Below, piece after piece: positions 1-7,145 of a stretch of 14,557 nucleotides of DNA. How positions within the stretch are numbered: position 1 is the stretch's first letter; every line of letters starts with the position of its first letter. The position numbers were made by a program, and so were the translations under genes. The stretch is taken from the NCBI GenBank assembly GCA_024224995.1, contig JAAENB010000440.1:1-14557 (forward strand), given 5' to 3'. The notes under the pieces are model-generated. The model saw only the letters and a program-made list of their open reading frames with translations, had not been told where the DNA came from and searched no databases. The stretch comes from a bacterium. GTDB taxonomy: Bacteria; Spirochaetota; UBA4802; UBA5550.

Positions 1-3000
1 GCGCTCCAAGAATAATCTTTTTCTCCCTGCCGGGATCCTTCACTGAAACAAGGGCATGAACGGCATTGTTGATAATATTCTCAAGGGCGATAGAGACCTG
101 GTCGGCATTGATCTTTATTTCCCTGTCCGGTTCTATGTCAAAAGAGCCTTCTATTGAGATATGTTCCCTGGCACAGGTCTCTGTATAGCCCGATACTGTC
201 TGTTCCAGGAGTTTGTATATGTTATGCGGAGACTTCTCCGTACTCTTGCCGAAGTTCCGTTTAACCTGGGCTTTCAGTTCTTCAATGGTGTCGAGGCATT
301 CCCCGCAGCGTTCCAGGGTCTCCCGGGCGAATTCGACGTTCTCCCTGTCCATGAATGTCTCAGCATCTTCGTCTTCCTGAATCTCTTCGATTTCGTCAAG
401 GAGCTGCTTTGAGATCATCATCATCTGCGCGAAAGGCCAGAGCTGGTTGTGGAACTTGTGGCCCACATGGGAAACCAGGATAGATGAGTCTTCAAGTGTT
501 TGCTTGAGACGGTCATTGGCATCGAGGAGGCGGTCCCTGAGTTCTTTGAGTTCAACCTGGGAGCGGACCCGGGCCAGGAGCTCCTGCGCGTTAAAGGGTT
601 TGGCAATGTAATCATTGGCGCCTTTGCTAATGCCTTCAACCTTCATTGAGGTATCGGCTTTTGCCGTGAGTAAAATTATGGGAAGGCCTTCGAATTTTTT
701 TTCTCTTCGAATGGCGGCAGTCAGTTCGTAGCCGTCCATTTCGGGCATCATTACGTCGGAGAGGACCAGGGCAATGGAGGCGGCAGAATTTTCGCTTTTG
801 CGAAGCTCCGAGAGAGCCAGGAGCCCGTTTGCGGCGGTTATCACCCTGTATTCTTTTTCCAGGAGATCTTGCAGGAAGGAGAGCATGTCAAGGTTGTCAT
901 CGACGATGAGGATTGTTTTTGCCGGGCCTTCGGGCACGGCACGCCGAGCCCGTACAGGGGCGGATGCGGAGCCAAGATCTTTCCAGAAATGGGGGGGCGG
1001 GGCGTGCTCAATATCGGGCTCGATATTTGGCGCGAGATCGAGATCAAGACCGGGATTGAGGGGGAGGGAGATAGTGAATTGGGCTCCGTTGCCGGCGGAG
1101 CTTTCAGCGGAGATGGTGCCGTTGTGCATGTCTACGATCTCTTTAGTCAGGGAGAGGCCAATGCCGGTGCCGTCGTATTTTCGTGAGAGGGAGGCGTCTA
1201 CCTGGGTGAAGCGTTCGAATATGGCTTCCAGCTTATCTTCGGGAATACCGATGCCCGTGTCGCTAACGGTGATGCGAAAATTCGTATCGTCGGAATTGAG
1301 GGTGATGGTGATAGTGCCGTCAACAGGGGTGAATTTCATGGCGTTGGAGATGAGATTGTAGAGGGCTTTTTCCGTAAGATCCCGGTCTATTGAAGCAATA
1401 AGCCCCTTTGTGTTATTGACAAAGCGGACATCGAGCCCCCTGCTTGCGGCACCCGAATGAATGCTCGAGACAAGGAATTCCAGCAGCTTGACAATGTCGG
1501 TTGTTTCCCGGGAAAGCAGCATGCGGCCGGCGTCGATCTTTGAGAAGTCCAGCAGGTTGTTGATAAGTTTGAGAAGGCGGAGGCCGTTGCGGTGCATGGA
1601 TTTGAACAGGGACTCTTCTTTTGAAAGGGTATTCCCGTAATCGCCGTTGATGATCGATTCAATAGGGGACGTAATGAGCGTAAGTGGTGTTCGCAGCTCG
1701 TGAGAGATGTTGGTAAAAAGATTTGTTTTTGCCCGGTCCATTTCTTTCAGTTTTTCATTGGCATTTTTCAGCTCGCCTGTGCGCTCTTCCACTTTCTGTT
1801 CAAGGGACGCGGTGAGCTGTTCTACCGCGAAGAAGGCTTTTGAGAAGCGGCGGGAGAGCAGGTATGCCTGGGCAAAGATGAAAAAGAAAAATGCGGCAGA
1901 AAGGGAAAACCATGATTCTATGACACCGGCATCGTACAGAGAATCGTTTAACAGGGCGAGAGCAATAATTATGCCTCCCAGCATAACAATACCGGCTCCT
2001 TCTCTTTTTCGGATGAGCGCGAGAATAAGTTTGTAAAAGAGGGTAATTCCCATAACAAGATTCAATCCATAACTCAGAAGAAAAAGATTTTCATGACTTG
2101 TTCCGGGTACCACCAGGAAAAGAAGCCCGTGAAAGAACATTACAACGATGAATACCAGGAGAAAAAAGAGTGAATACTCTTCCGGGAACAGGGAGCGCAG
2201 GTACATAACAATAAAGACTCCTTCGAGAGATCCTGAAACCGCTATGGTATTATAAACAGTAAACCAGTCAAAGAAAGGGAAAAGGGTGGTAAAATAACAT
2301 TCGTTTGAGAAAAGGATAAACAGAGCGCCATAGAGCGAACAAAACGCGAAATAGAGCGGAGTTTTGTCGCTTCTTCTGAGGAGAAATAAGCCCAGGTGAT
2401 AGAGAGCCATAATTATCATACTGCCCAGTAAAAAGAATTCCAGGTTCATCTCTCTTTCCCGGGCTTCCCGGATCACTGTTTCCCTGCCCAGTATTATAGG
2501 CCGGGACGCCCCGCCATGGGCGTGATGAAAGTTGGAAACACGGATTATAATTTCCAGTTTATCTCCATTAATGAAAAAGTCGGCAACCAGGGGACGTGAT
2601 TCGGGAACACCGGTTTCCGGAGTAGTGGCCACAACGCCGTTTGAAGCTATTTTTTCCCCGTTTATATGAAGCGTGAAGGCAGTATGGAGATTATACATTT
2701 TGATAGCCATTTTTCCCCGGTTTTTTCCCGTAAGAACCGTAAAACGATAGGCGGCATATCCTGTATTGGGGAATTTTTGCCCGTTCACCGGGGTTTTGTT
2801 CCACCAGGAAGGAAGATTTACAAAACCGGTTTTTTCATCCGGGCCGGGGAGTTTCTTCCAGTAGAATTCAACCTCTCCAATTAGCTTAACGGGCCCGTCT
2901 TTGTCGATATCCCAGTTGCGGAGATCAAGAATCCCTTCTTTCGCAAGGGGCTGGTTTGAAGAAGTCAGTTTCCTGCATCCCGGTAGTATTAGCAGAACCA

Positions 3001-3037
3001 GGGTGAAGAGAAAAATGAGTTGTTTTGTTCCGGACAT
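1..3037 (-). CDS. 7TM-DISM hybrid sensor histidine kinase with a second kinase module (C-terminus cut by window edge)
   Basis: Membrane sensor kinase that should autophosphorylate on histidine and pass phosphate to its own receiver. About 1012 residues are visible and the frame is open to the left edge. Order: signal peptide ending in lipobox LPGC (Cys21); periplasmic beta-rich domain (about 25-185) with the LDLRNWDID and GEVEFYW motifs common in 7TM-DISM receptors; seven hydrophobic segments (about 197-390); short coiled coil; HisKA with HELRTPLT (His446); HATPase with N box NLISNAMKF (about 561-569), DTGIGI (about 594) and GTGIGLSL (about 626); receiver with Asp713/714, phospho-acceptor Asp761 and Lys813; then a second kinase-like part with SHVGHKFHNQL (His857, His860, His863) and an N box ENIINNAVHAL near 985. 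The ATG is preceded by AGGTGA at good spacing. Sampled codons stay in phase from start to edge, so I see no frameshift. The ligand is unknown. The C-terminal half of the second ATPase lies outside the window. Confidence 0.93.
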   Translation of the reverse strand, partial: MSGTKQLIFLFTLVLLILPGCRKLTSSNQPLAKEGILDLRNWDIDKDGPVKLIGEVEFYWKKLPGPDEKTGFVNLPSWWNKTPVNGQKFPNTGYAAYRFTVLTGKNRGKMAIKMYNLHTAFTLHINGEKIASNGVVATTPETGVPESRPLVADFFINGDKLEIIIRVSNFHHAHGGASRPIILGRETVIREAREREMNLEFFLLGSMIIMALYHLGLFLLRRSDKTPLYFAFCSLYGALFILFSNECYFTTLFPFFDWFTVYNTIAVSGSLEGVFIVMYLRSLFPEEYSLFFLLVFIVVMFFHGLLFLVVPGTSHENLFLLSYGLNLVMGITLFYKLILALIRKREGAGIVMLGGIIIALALLNDSLYDAGVIESWFSLSAAFFFFIFAQAYLLSRRFSKAFFAVEQLTASLEQKVEERTGELKNANEKLKEMDRAKTNLFTNISHELRTPLTLITSPIESIINGDYGNTLSKEESLFKSMHRNGLRLLKLINNLLDFSKIDAGRMLLSRETTDIVKLLEFLVSSIHSGAASRGLDVRFVNNTKGLIASIDRDLTEKALYNLISNAMKFTPVDGTITITLNSDDTNFRITVSDTGIGIPEDKLEAIFERFTQVDASLSRKYDGTGIGLSLTKEIVDMHNGTISAESSAGNGAQFTISLPLNPGLDLDLAPNIEPDIEHAPPPHFWKDLGSASAPVRARRAVPEGPAKTILIVDDNLDMLSFLQDLLEKEYRVITAANGLLALSELRKSENSAASIALVLSDVMMPEMDGYELTAAIRREKKFEGLPIILLTAKADTSMKVEGISKGANDYIAKPFNAQELLARVRSQVELKELRDRLLDANDRLKQTLEDSSILVSHVGHKFHNQLWPFAQMMMISKQLLDEIEEIQEDEDAETFMDRENVEFARETLERCGECLDTIEELKAQVKRNFGKSTEKSPHNIYKLLEQTVSGYTETCAREHISIEGSFDIEPDREIKINADQVSIALENIINNAVHALVSVKDPGREKKIILGA

Positions 3038-3093
3038 GGCTGTCACCTGTTTATATTATGTGAAAACATTTTACTGGTGGGGGACTCTGTTAG

Positions 3094-3181
3094 AAAGACC
3101 CACTGTTGCAAATATGCATCAGAGTACAAGCATTTTTTTGCTTGATTTCCACAATACCACTGGTACAGTTGCCGGGTCTTT
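3094..3181. repeat. Imperfect inverted repeat in the divergent kinase / unknown-gene spacer
   Basis: AAAGACCCACTGT at 3094-3106 can pair with ACAGT (3165-3169) plus GGGTCTTT (3174-3181), giving 13 pairs with a 4-nt bulge. It lies between two divergent genes and its right arm overlaps the candidate plus-strand promoter, so a shared operator or a leader hairpin are both possible. Inside it lie a small hairpin CAAGCA/TGCTTG and the short palindrome TACCA-c-TGGTA. Confidence 0.4.
3142..3169 (+). promoter_or_regulatory. Candidate sigma70 promoter for the 272-aa gene
   Basis: TTGATT (3142-3147), a 16-bp spacer and TACAGT (3164-3169). The predicted start of transcription near 3176 would leave a leader of about 30 nt before the GTG start at 3208. 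The match is partial, so this is tentative. Confidence 0.33.
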
Positions 3182-3207
3182 AAATGAAACGTTAAGCGAG
3201 GCAGTAC

Positions 3208-4026
3208 GTGGCATTATCGAAAACTGAAATAGACAGGCTTCTAAGCAAACTGCGGGATCAGTATACGGAATATGAGGAAAAGTATAATAAAACATGGTTT
3301 AACCGTGATGGCTTTGAAAACCGGTATATAATGGCAATCCGGAATAAGATGAACCTTGAGGGGTTCATTCTCGCGGAAATAGCCAATATTGAGAAGATTA
3401 AAACAAAGTACGATTCAGCCAGAGAAAAACAGGAGAAAAGTTTTTCAAAAAAGGTCGATGGCATAATAGAGGAAAATATAGCCCGGATAAAAAAATACCC
3501 GGAAATACTTTTTCATAGCCACGCAGGAGTGGAAATTGTACATTTATATGGAGCAATGGCAGAGTTTACTCTTCATTATTTTGCTGTTCTCTGGATCCTG
3601 GCGGAAGATAAGAGCCTTAAAGACCTGCTTATTAATTTTGAAGATCACCTTTCTTTTTTGGCTGTTCCCAGGGGAACAGCACCGGCAAAGAGAATAGAAG
3701 ACCATATGTTTATATTATCGCGTCTTAATATCCGGGAGATCGAAATAGAGAAAGACAAAACTGAATATTTAAAAGAATCAGCCTTTGTTCTTCATGAAAT
3801 AATAGACCTGTGCGACGGACTTATTGATTCAAAAGAGAGTGCCTGGGAACTCCCGCTTCGTTTTAACAAGCTCTATCTTGAAGAAAAGAGAAAAAGACAA
3901 ATCGTAGACCTGTTTTCGGGGCTCACGGGCTACGGAGCTATCTTCAAGATCCGTGAATACGCCTCAGGAATAATCGAAGATTTCAGACTCCAGGCGTTTA
4001 GGAGGCAGGAGCAAGGTACAAGGTAA
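3208..4026 (+). CDS. Helical protein of unknown function (272 aa)
   Basis: I do not recognise this protein. It reads from a GTG start with a GCGAGG ribosome site 7-8 nt upstream. It is charged and strongly helical, with a coiled-coil-like N-terminal third (residues about 1-95, rich in E, K and R), a more hydrophobic middle (about 103-150, including HSHAGVEIVHLYGAMAEF and HYFAVLWIL) and a second helical block to about 262. It has no signal peptide, clear membrane segment or catalytic motif, so it is probably cytoplasmic. The last residues (RRQEQGTR) are encoded by a repetitive GCAAGGTACAAGGTAAAAG stretch that continues past the stop, so the tail looks recently acquired. It is divergent from the hybrid kinase and convergent with the phosphatase gene, so it is probably transcribed alone. 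The reading frame is credible; the function is open. Confidence 0.75.
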   Translation: MALSKTEIDRLLSKLRDQYTEYEEKYNKTWFNRDGFENRYIMAIRNKMNLEGFILAEIANIEKIKTKYDSAREKQEKSFSKKVDGIIEENIARIKKYPEILFHSHAGVEIVHLYGAMAEFTLHYFAVLWILAEDKSLKDLLINFEDHLSFLAVPRGTAPAKRIEDHMFILSRLNIREIEIEKDKTEYLKESAFVLHEIIDLCDGLIDSKESAWELPLRFNKLYLEEKRKRQIVDLFSGLTGYGAIFKIREYASGIIEDFRLQAFRRQEQGTR

Positions 4027-4031
4027 AAGTC

Positions 4032-4070
4032 GCAAGGCAAGATCTTTTGCGGAGTCTTGCCGTTCCTTGC
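4032..4070. terminator. Hairpin between convergent genes, possible terminator
   Basis: GGCAAGA (4036-4042) pairs with TCTTGCC (4055-4061). GCAAGG (4032-4037) can also pair with CCTTGC (4065-4070). The site lies in the 49-bp gap between two convergent stop codons, which suits a bidirectional terminator, but neither side has a proper T-run. Confidence 0.35.
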
Positions 4071-4075
4071 CCCTT

Positions 4076-5725
4076 TCACCTTTCACCTGCTTCCCTTTCT
4101 CCTGTCTTCCTTATACATATCGCGGTCATGTCATCGTCCTGTTCGCAGTAATCGGTATACTGGTATACGGCGTCAATAATGGCAAGGTTCTGGTCTCTGG
4201 GGGGGAGATCCTGGTTTTGGCAAAAAATCTGAGTGAGGCGGTCTTTTCCGAATTGTTCATCCTGTTGATCCCCGTCCGCATTGGATGCTTCAATAATACC
4301 ATCGGTATAAATATAGAGCGTATCGCCCTTGTTCATTGTAATCTTCCGGGAGGAATAGTTATTGTCTTTGAATAAGCCTACAAGAGGTCCTGTGTACGAT
4401 ATATTGTCACAGGTTTTGTGCTGCGAATTATAGAGCAGGGCATCGGGGTGGCCGGCAGAAAGGAATTCGACAGTTCCGGTTTTAAGATGAAGGCGGCAAA
4501 CAATAGCGGTACAAAAATAATAGGTACCTTTCAGGTCAATGGCAATCCGGTCATTAACGATTTTTACTATTTCCTCAAGAGACCGTTCCGCTGTTGAAGC
4601 GGTTCGAAAAAGGGTCCGTACCTGGTTGCCTACATAGGAAGAAGCAATACCGTGACCGGTGACATCCACAATGAGCAGCTGGTATATATCCTCATTGAGA
4701 AAATATCCGTCAAAGAAATCTCCGGACAGGTCCTGGGCCGGGAGAAAGAAATAAGCAATGTCATAGCCCGGTACTTTGTCAAAATTGGGCGCGATTGCAG
4801 CCTGGACTTTTCTTATTTTGTTAATCTCCGATTTATACTCACTGTTTCTTCTATTCAGTTCCTGTTCTATTGAAAATCGTTCTACCATAAGGCTAATGAA
4901 GTCCGTTAACAATGAAAGGACCTCTTTGTCCTGGGCGGTATACGGTCTGTTATTCTCCAGCAGGATGTACCCGTATACCTGTTTGTCGGCATAGAGGGTT
5001 GCGATGGCGGCATGGAGCATGGAAGTGCCTGCCTTGATGGTTACTATCTCTATTTTTTTGTGAATATCGACAACAACATTATGGGCATCGTTTATTTGAG
5101 CGAAAGACCGGTAATTAAACCCGGTATCGTACTGTTTTTGCAGCAGGCTGATATAGTTTCCGTTTTCAATTTTTACCAATTCAAAATAACCGGTAGAAAT
5201 AATTTCCGGGAGATACTGAGCCGCGTGATGATCCGGCTGCAGGGAGTGAACACTTAAGTATTCCTGTACAAAGAGACTCAAAGAGTATAACTTTCTGTTA
5301 AGACTCACCTGTGATGCAAGGGTGCTGTGTAAAATATTCCTGTTTATTATGATCTTTCCAAAAATGTCTATTTTCGATTTCAATTCGTAGGGATTAACCG
5401 GTTTCCGGATGAAATCATCAGCACCGGCGGTATATCCCTGTTCAATCGTTGCGTTGTCGTTAGATGCCGTAAGGATCAATATGAAGATTGAGCTATAGCG
5501 TTCATCAGCTCGTAAGGTTTTACAAATTTCAATTCCGCTCCCATCGGGAAGCGTAAGATCGAGCAGAATAATATTGGGTGTACCGGTTTTGAGAATTTTT
5601 TTGAATTCGTCATAGTCTTTTGCTGTTTCCAGGTTGTAGTCTTCCGACAGGATCAGCGCCAGGAACTCCCGTACCGTGGTATCATCATCAACGGCCAATA
5701 TGCTTAGTTTGTCAATTATTTCCAT
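4076..5725 (-). CDS. Response regulator with receiver, GAF-like and PP2C (SpoIIE-type) phosphatase domains
   Basis: A cytoplasmic two-component output protein that probably dephosphorylates a serine/threonine phosphoprotein, in known systems often an anti-sigma-factor antagonist, when its receiver is phosphorylated. Receiver at 8-122: acidic pocket Asp13-15, phospho-acceptor Asp56 in LLDLTLPDG, Thr86 and Lys108 in RKP. A GAF-like sensor region follows (about 150-282), then a helical linker (about 283-312), then the PP2C/SpoIIE domain (about 315-540) with SGDFFDG (Asp336), DVTGHG (Asp354), AGHPDAL, YTDGIIEA (Asp475) and DDDMTAI (530-534). All expected metal-binding acidic motifs are present, so the enzyme looks active. 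It starts 9 nt after the stop of the Lgt-like gene, and its ribosome site (GAGGAG, about 12 nt upstream) overlaps that stop, which suggests cotranscription. The tail TGEREAGER comes from purine-rich repetitive DNA. The partner protein is not in the window. Confidence 0.93.
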   Translation of the reverse strand: MEIIDKLSILAVDDDTTVREFLALILSEDYNLETAKDYDEFKKILKTGTPNIILLDLTLPDGSGIEICKTLRADERYSSIFILILTASNDNATIEQGYTAGADDFIRKPVNPYELKSKIDIFGKIIINRNILHSTLASQVSLNRKLYSLSLFVQEYLSVHSLQPDHHAAQYLPEIISTGYFELVKIENGNYISLLQKQYDTGFNYRSFAQINDAHNVVVDIHKKIEIVTIKAGTSMLHAAIATLYADKQVYGYILLENNRPYTAQDKEVLSLLTDFISLMVERFSIEQELNRRNSEYKSEINKIRKVQAAIAPNFDKVPGYDIAYFFLPAQDLSGDFFDGYFLNEDIYQLLIVDVTGHGIASSYVGNQVRTLFRTASTAERSLEEIVKIVNDRIAIDLKGTYYFCTAIVCRLHLKTGTVEFLSAGHPDALLYNSQHKTCDNISYTGPLVGLFKDNNYSSRKITMNKGDTLYIYTDGIIEASNADGDQQDEQFGKDRLTQIFCQNQDLPPRDQNLAIIDAVYQYTDYCEQDDDMTAICIRKTGEREAGER

Positions 5726-5734
5726 ACTGTGGAT

Positions 5735-6538
5735 TTACTCCTCAGTTTTGTGAAGATAGGGAAGAGTGGCTGCGAGTTTCTCCTTGTTTTTTGTTACATA
5801 TACCAGGCCGCAGACTGCCAGGCTAAAAACTCCAACAGAATAGAGCTGACCGTCCGAGAGCCCCAGGAAAAATCCCCTGGGATCGGCTCGCCAGAATTCA
5901 ATGGTAAACCTGAAAACCGTGTATACCATGAATCCGGAGATAAATATATATCCCGGAGTTTTTCTCCTGGTTACCATGTATGCGAGGAAAAGCCCAAAAA
6001 GTATAAGAAAGGCCGCGCTTATAAGCTGTGTTGGTATAAGAGGCTGATTGAGCATTGCTGCAGGGGCAATTGGATGAGTAAAGGTTACCCCAATAACGGA
6101 GTCCGTATGTCTTCCAAAACAACAACCCCCGAAAAAACAACCGATCCGGCCAATGCCAACCCCAAACAGGTACGCCACAGCACCAATATCGGCCAGGTTC
6201 CAGCCATTGACTTTCCAGTAGCGGATCATTAATGAAAGTGCCGTAAGACCACCCAGGCCTCCCCCCCAACTGACCAGGGACGGAGGATACGTCAAAAACC
6301 CGGCTTCCAGTCTTTCGGGCAGAAATATTATAAAACCCGTTATAAAGGTTCCAAGTATACCACTGGCGGTAATTAATAACGCGTAGAGGACAAAGTCGGT
6401 ACTGTTCAGCTTTTGTTGATTGGCCAGCAGGTATACTAAAAGGAAGGTAGCAGCGAGGGCAATAATAATCAGCACTCCATAGGTACCAATTATTTTCTCA
6501 TGCCCCAACCACTGAAACTTGTACAATTCCGGATACAT
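5735..6538 (-). CDS. Lgt-like integral membrane protein (prolipoprotein diacylglyceryl transferase family, altered active site)
   Basis: Lgt moves diacylglycerol from phosphatidylglycerol to the lipobox cysteine of prolipoproteins in the inner membrane. This 267-aa protein has the family layout: MYPELY start, about seven membrane segments, a GRIG motif (130-133), PTQLISA (169-175) and a C-terminal RFTIEFWRADPRG region. Family-critical positions differ, however. The HGG motif (His103 of E. coli Lgt) reads WGGG (91-94), with Gly92 where His is expected. The GRIGNF.NGE signature reads GRIGCFFGGCC, so Asn becomes Cys134 and Glu becomes Cys139, with Cys140 next to it. The arginine equivalent to Arg143 is kept (Arg131). 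Length is close to normal. It may be a paralogue with another lipid-linked or redox role, and I do not assign the symbol lgt. No clear ribosome site precedes the ATG. It is followed 9 nt later by the phosphatase gene. Confidence 0.85.
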   Translation of the reverse strand: MYPELYKFQWLGHEKIIGTYGVLIIIALAATFLLVYLLANQQKLNSTDFVLYALLITASGILGTFITGFIIFLPERLEAGFLTYPPSLVSWGGGLGGLTALSLMIRYWKVNGWNLADIGAVAYLFGVGIGRIGCFFGGCCFGRHTDSVIGVTFTHPIAPAAMLNQPLIPTQLISAAFLILFGLFLAYMVTRRKTPGYIFISGFMVYTVFRFTIEFWRADPRGFFLGLSDGQLYSVGVFSLAVCGLVYVTKNKEKLAATLPYLHKTEE

Positions 6539-6620
6539 TTTAGACTATATTTTTTACTTTTATAAATTTTTAAAAACAAACAATACGTCTAAAGTAATAT
6601 CAGTGCATGTGATTTGCAAT

Positions 6621-6643
6621 CAAAAAAATCTATTGGATAGATT
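6621..6643 (-). terminator. AT-rich hairpin with T-run after the small membrane protein gene
   Basis: Read on the minus strand, AATCTAT-CCA-ATAGATT (6627-6643) is a 7-bp stem followed at once by a run of T. It overlaps the stop codon of the gene at 6642-6938. The stem is weak (AT-rich), so termination may be partial, with some read-through towards the Lgt-like gene. Confidence 0.5.
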
Positions 6644-6938
6644 ATTTTTGTTCGCTCCATTTTTTCATCAATTCTTCTGCGGCTTTAGGATCTCCCATAG
6701 CTTTAGTAAATTGAGCAACTTGATAGGTGCAATAGCTGAATACAGCGATTGAAATAACAATACCGGCAATTGAAGTTATTAATCCGCCTTTTGCGGCTCC
6801 TGATTCCGGGTCTTTTTTCTTGGCTATGATAGCAAGGATAAGACCAATAACTCCACAAATTGTTCCTATAAATGCCCAAACACCAAAAAAACCTGTGAAA
6901 ATTGAGATTATACCTAAAACTAATGATGCTACTGCCAT
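6642..6938 (-). CDS. Small DUF4190-like membrane protein (98 aa)
   Basis: A short, glycine- and isoleucine-rich membrane protein. Two hydrophobic segments (about 3-20 and 22-39) are joined by a short turn, then comes a basic/polar loop KKKDPESGAAKGG (40-52), a third segment (about 53-70) and a charged C-terminal tail ending MKKWSEQK. The pattern ASLVLGIISI...GVIGLILAIIAKKK...GGLITSIAGIVISIAV is that of DUF4190-type proteins, whose function is not established. The start is secure: ATG with AGGAG 8 nt upstream. The gene is more AT-rich than its neighbours. It has a full-consensus promoter and a palindrome in its leader, so it is probably strongly expressed and perhaps repressible. A weak terminator follows it. 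Confidence 0.82.
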   Translation of the reverse strand: MAVASLVLGIISIFTGFFGVWAFIGTICGVIGLILAIIAKKKDPESGAAKGGLITSIAGIVISIAVFSYCTYQVAQFTKAMGDPKAAEELMKKWSEQK

Positions 6939-6962
6939 ATGTTTTCTCCTTTTTTTTTATTT

Positions 6963-6979
6963 ATGTTATTAAATAACAT
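6963..6979. promoter_or_regulatory. Perfect 17-bp palindrome in the leader (candidate operator)
   Basis: ATGTTATT-A-AATAACAT is a perfect 8+1+8 palindrome lying between the predicted transcription start (about 6990) and the ribosome site of the small membrane protein gene. Its place and symmetry suit a dimeric repressor site. It could also form a weak leader hairpin in RNA. Confidence 0.5.
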
Positions 6980-6996
6980 TTTCACATAATAGTTTG

Positions 6997-7025
6997 ATTA
7001 TAGATTTAATTTTTTTATATGTCAA
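6997..7025 (-). promoter_or_regulatory. Full-consensus sigma70 promoter
   Basis: On the minus strand, TTGACA (7025-7020), exactly 17 bp, then TATAAT (7002-6997). All 12 hexamer positions match the consensus at optimal spacing. An A-run lies just upstream of the -35 box. Transcription would start near 6990 and lead into the 98-aa membrane protein gene. Confidence 0.85.
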
Positions 7026-7086
7026 TTTTTTTTTTAAAATTTTGCATACTGAAGCGACTGCTGGAATCCGCTAGCAGGCGGGGGAG

Positions 7087-7130
7087 GGATCGTTATTCGG
7101 GTGTTAGTCCGGGCACCCGCATAATGATCC
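7087..7130. repeat. Long hairpin downstream of the carbonic anhydrase gene
   Basis: GGATCGTTATTCGGGTG (7087-7103) pairs with CACCCGCATAATGATCC (7114-7130) over 17 positions, with one G-T pair and one mismatch, around a 10-nt loop. It begins 16 nt after the carbonic anhydrase stop. A second small inverted repeat, CTGCT/AGCAG, lies beside it (about 7058-7078). No T-run follows, so this looks more like a REP-type palindrome or a 3' mRNA stabiliser than a simple terminator. Confidence 0.6.
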
Positions 7131-7145
7131 CCATCTGCCGGTTTG

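Noticed and set aside
774..1361. 195-aa plus-strand open frame opposite the hybrid kinase
   Set aside because: It is antisense to the HisKA/HATPase/receiver coding region, which reads through with intact motifs. No family features are visible in it.
2901..3227. 108-aa plus-strand frame overlapping the kinase start and the 272-aa gene start
   Set aside because: It runs antisense through the kinase signal peptide and crosses the promoter region. No ribosome site or conserved motif supports it.
5729..6232. 167-aa plus-strand frame inside the Lgt-like gene
   Set aside because: It is a shadow of the membrane-protein gene and its composition is not protein-like.
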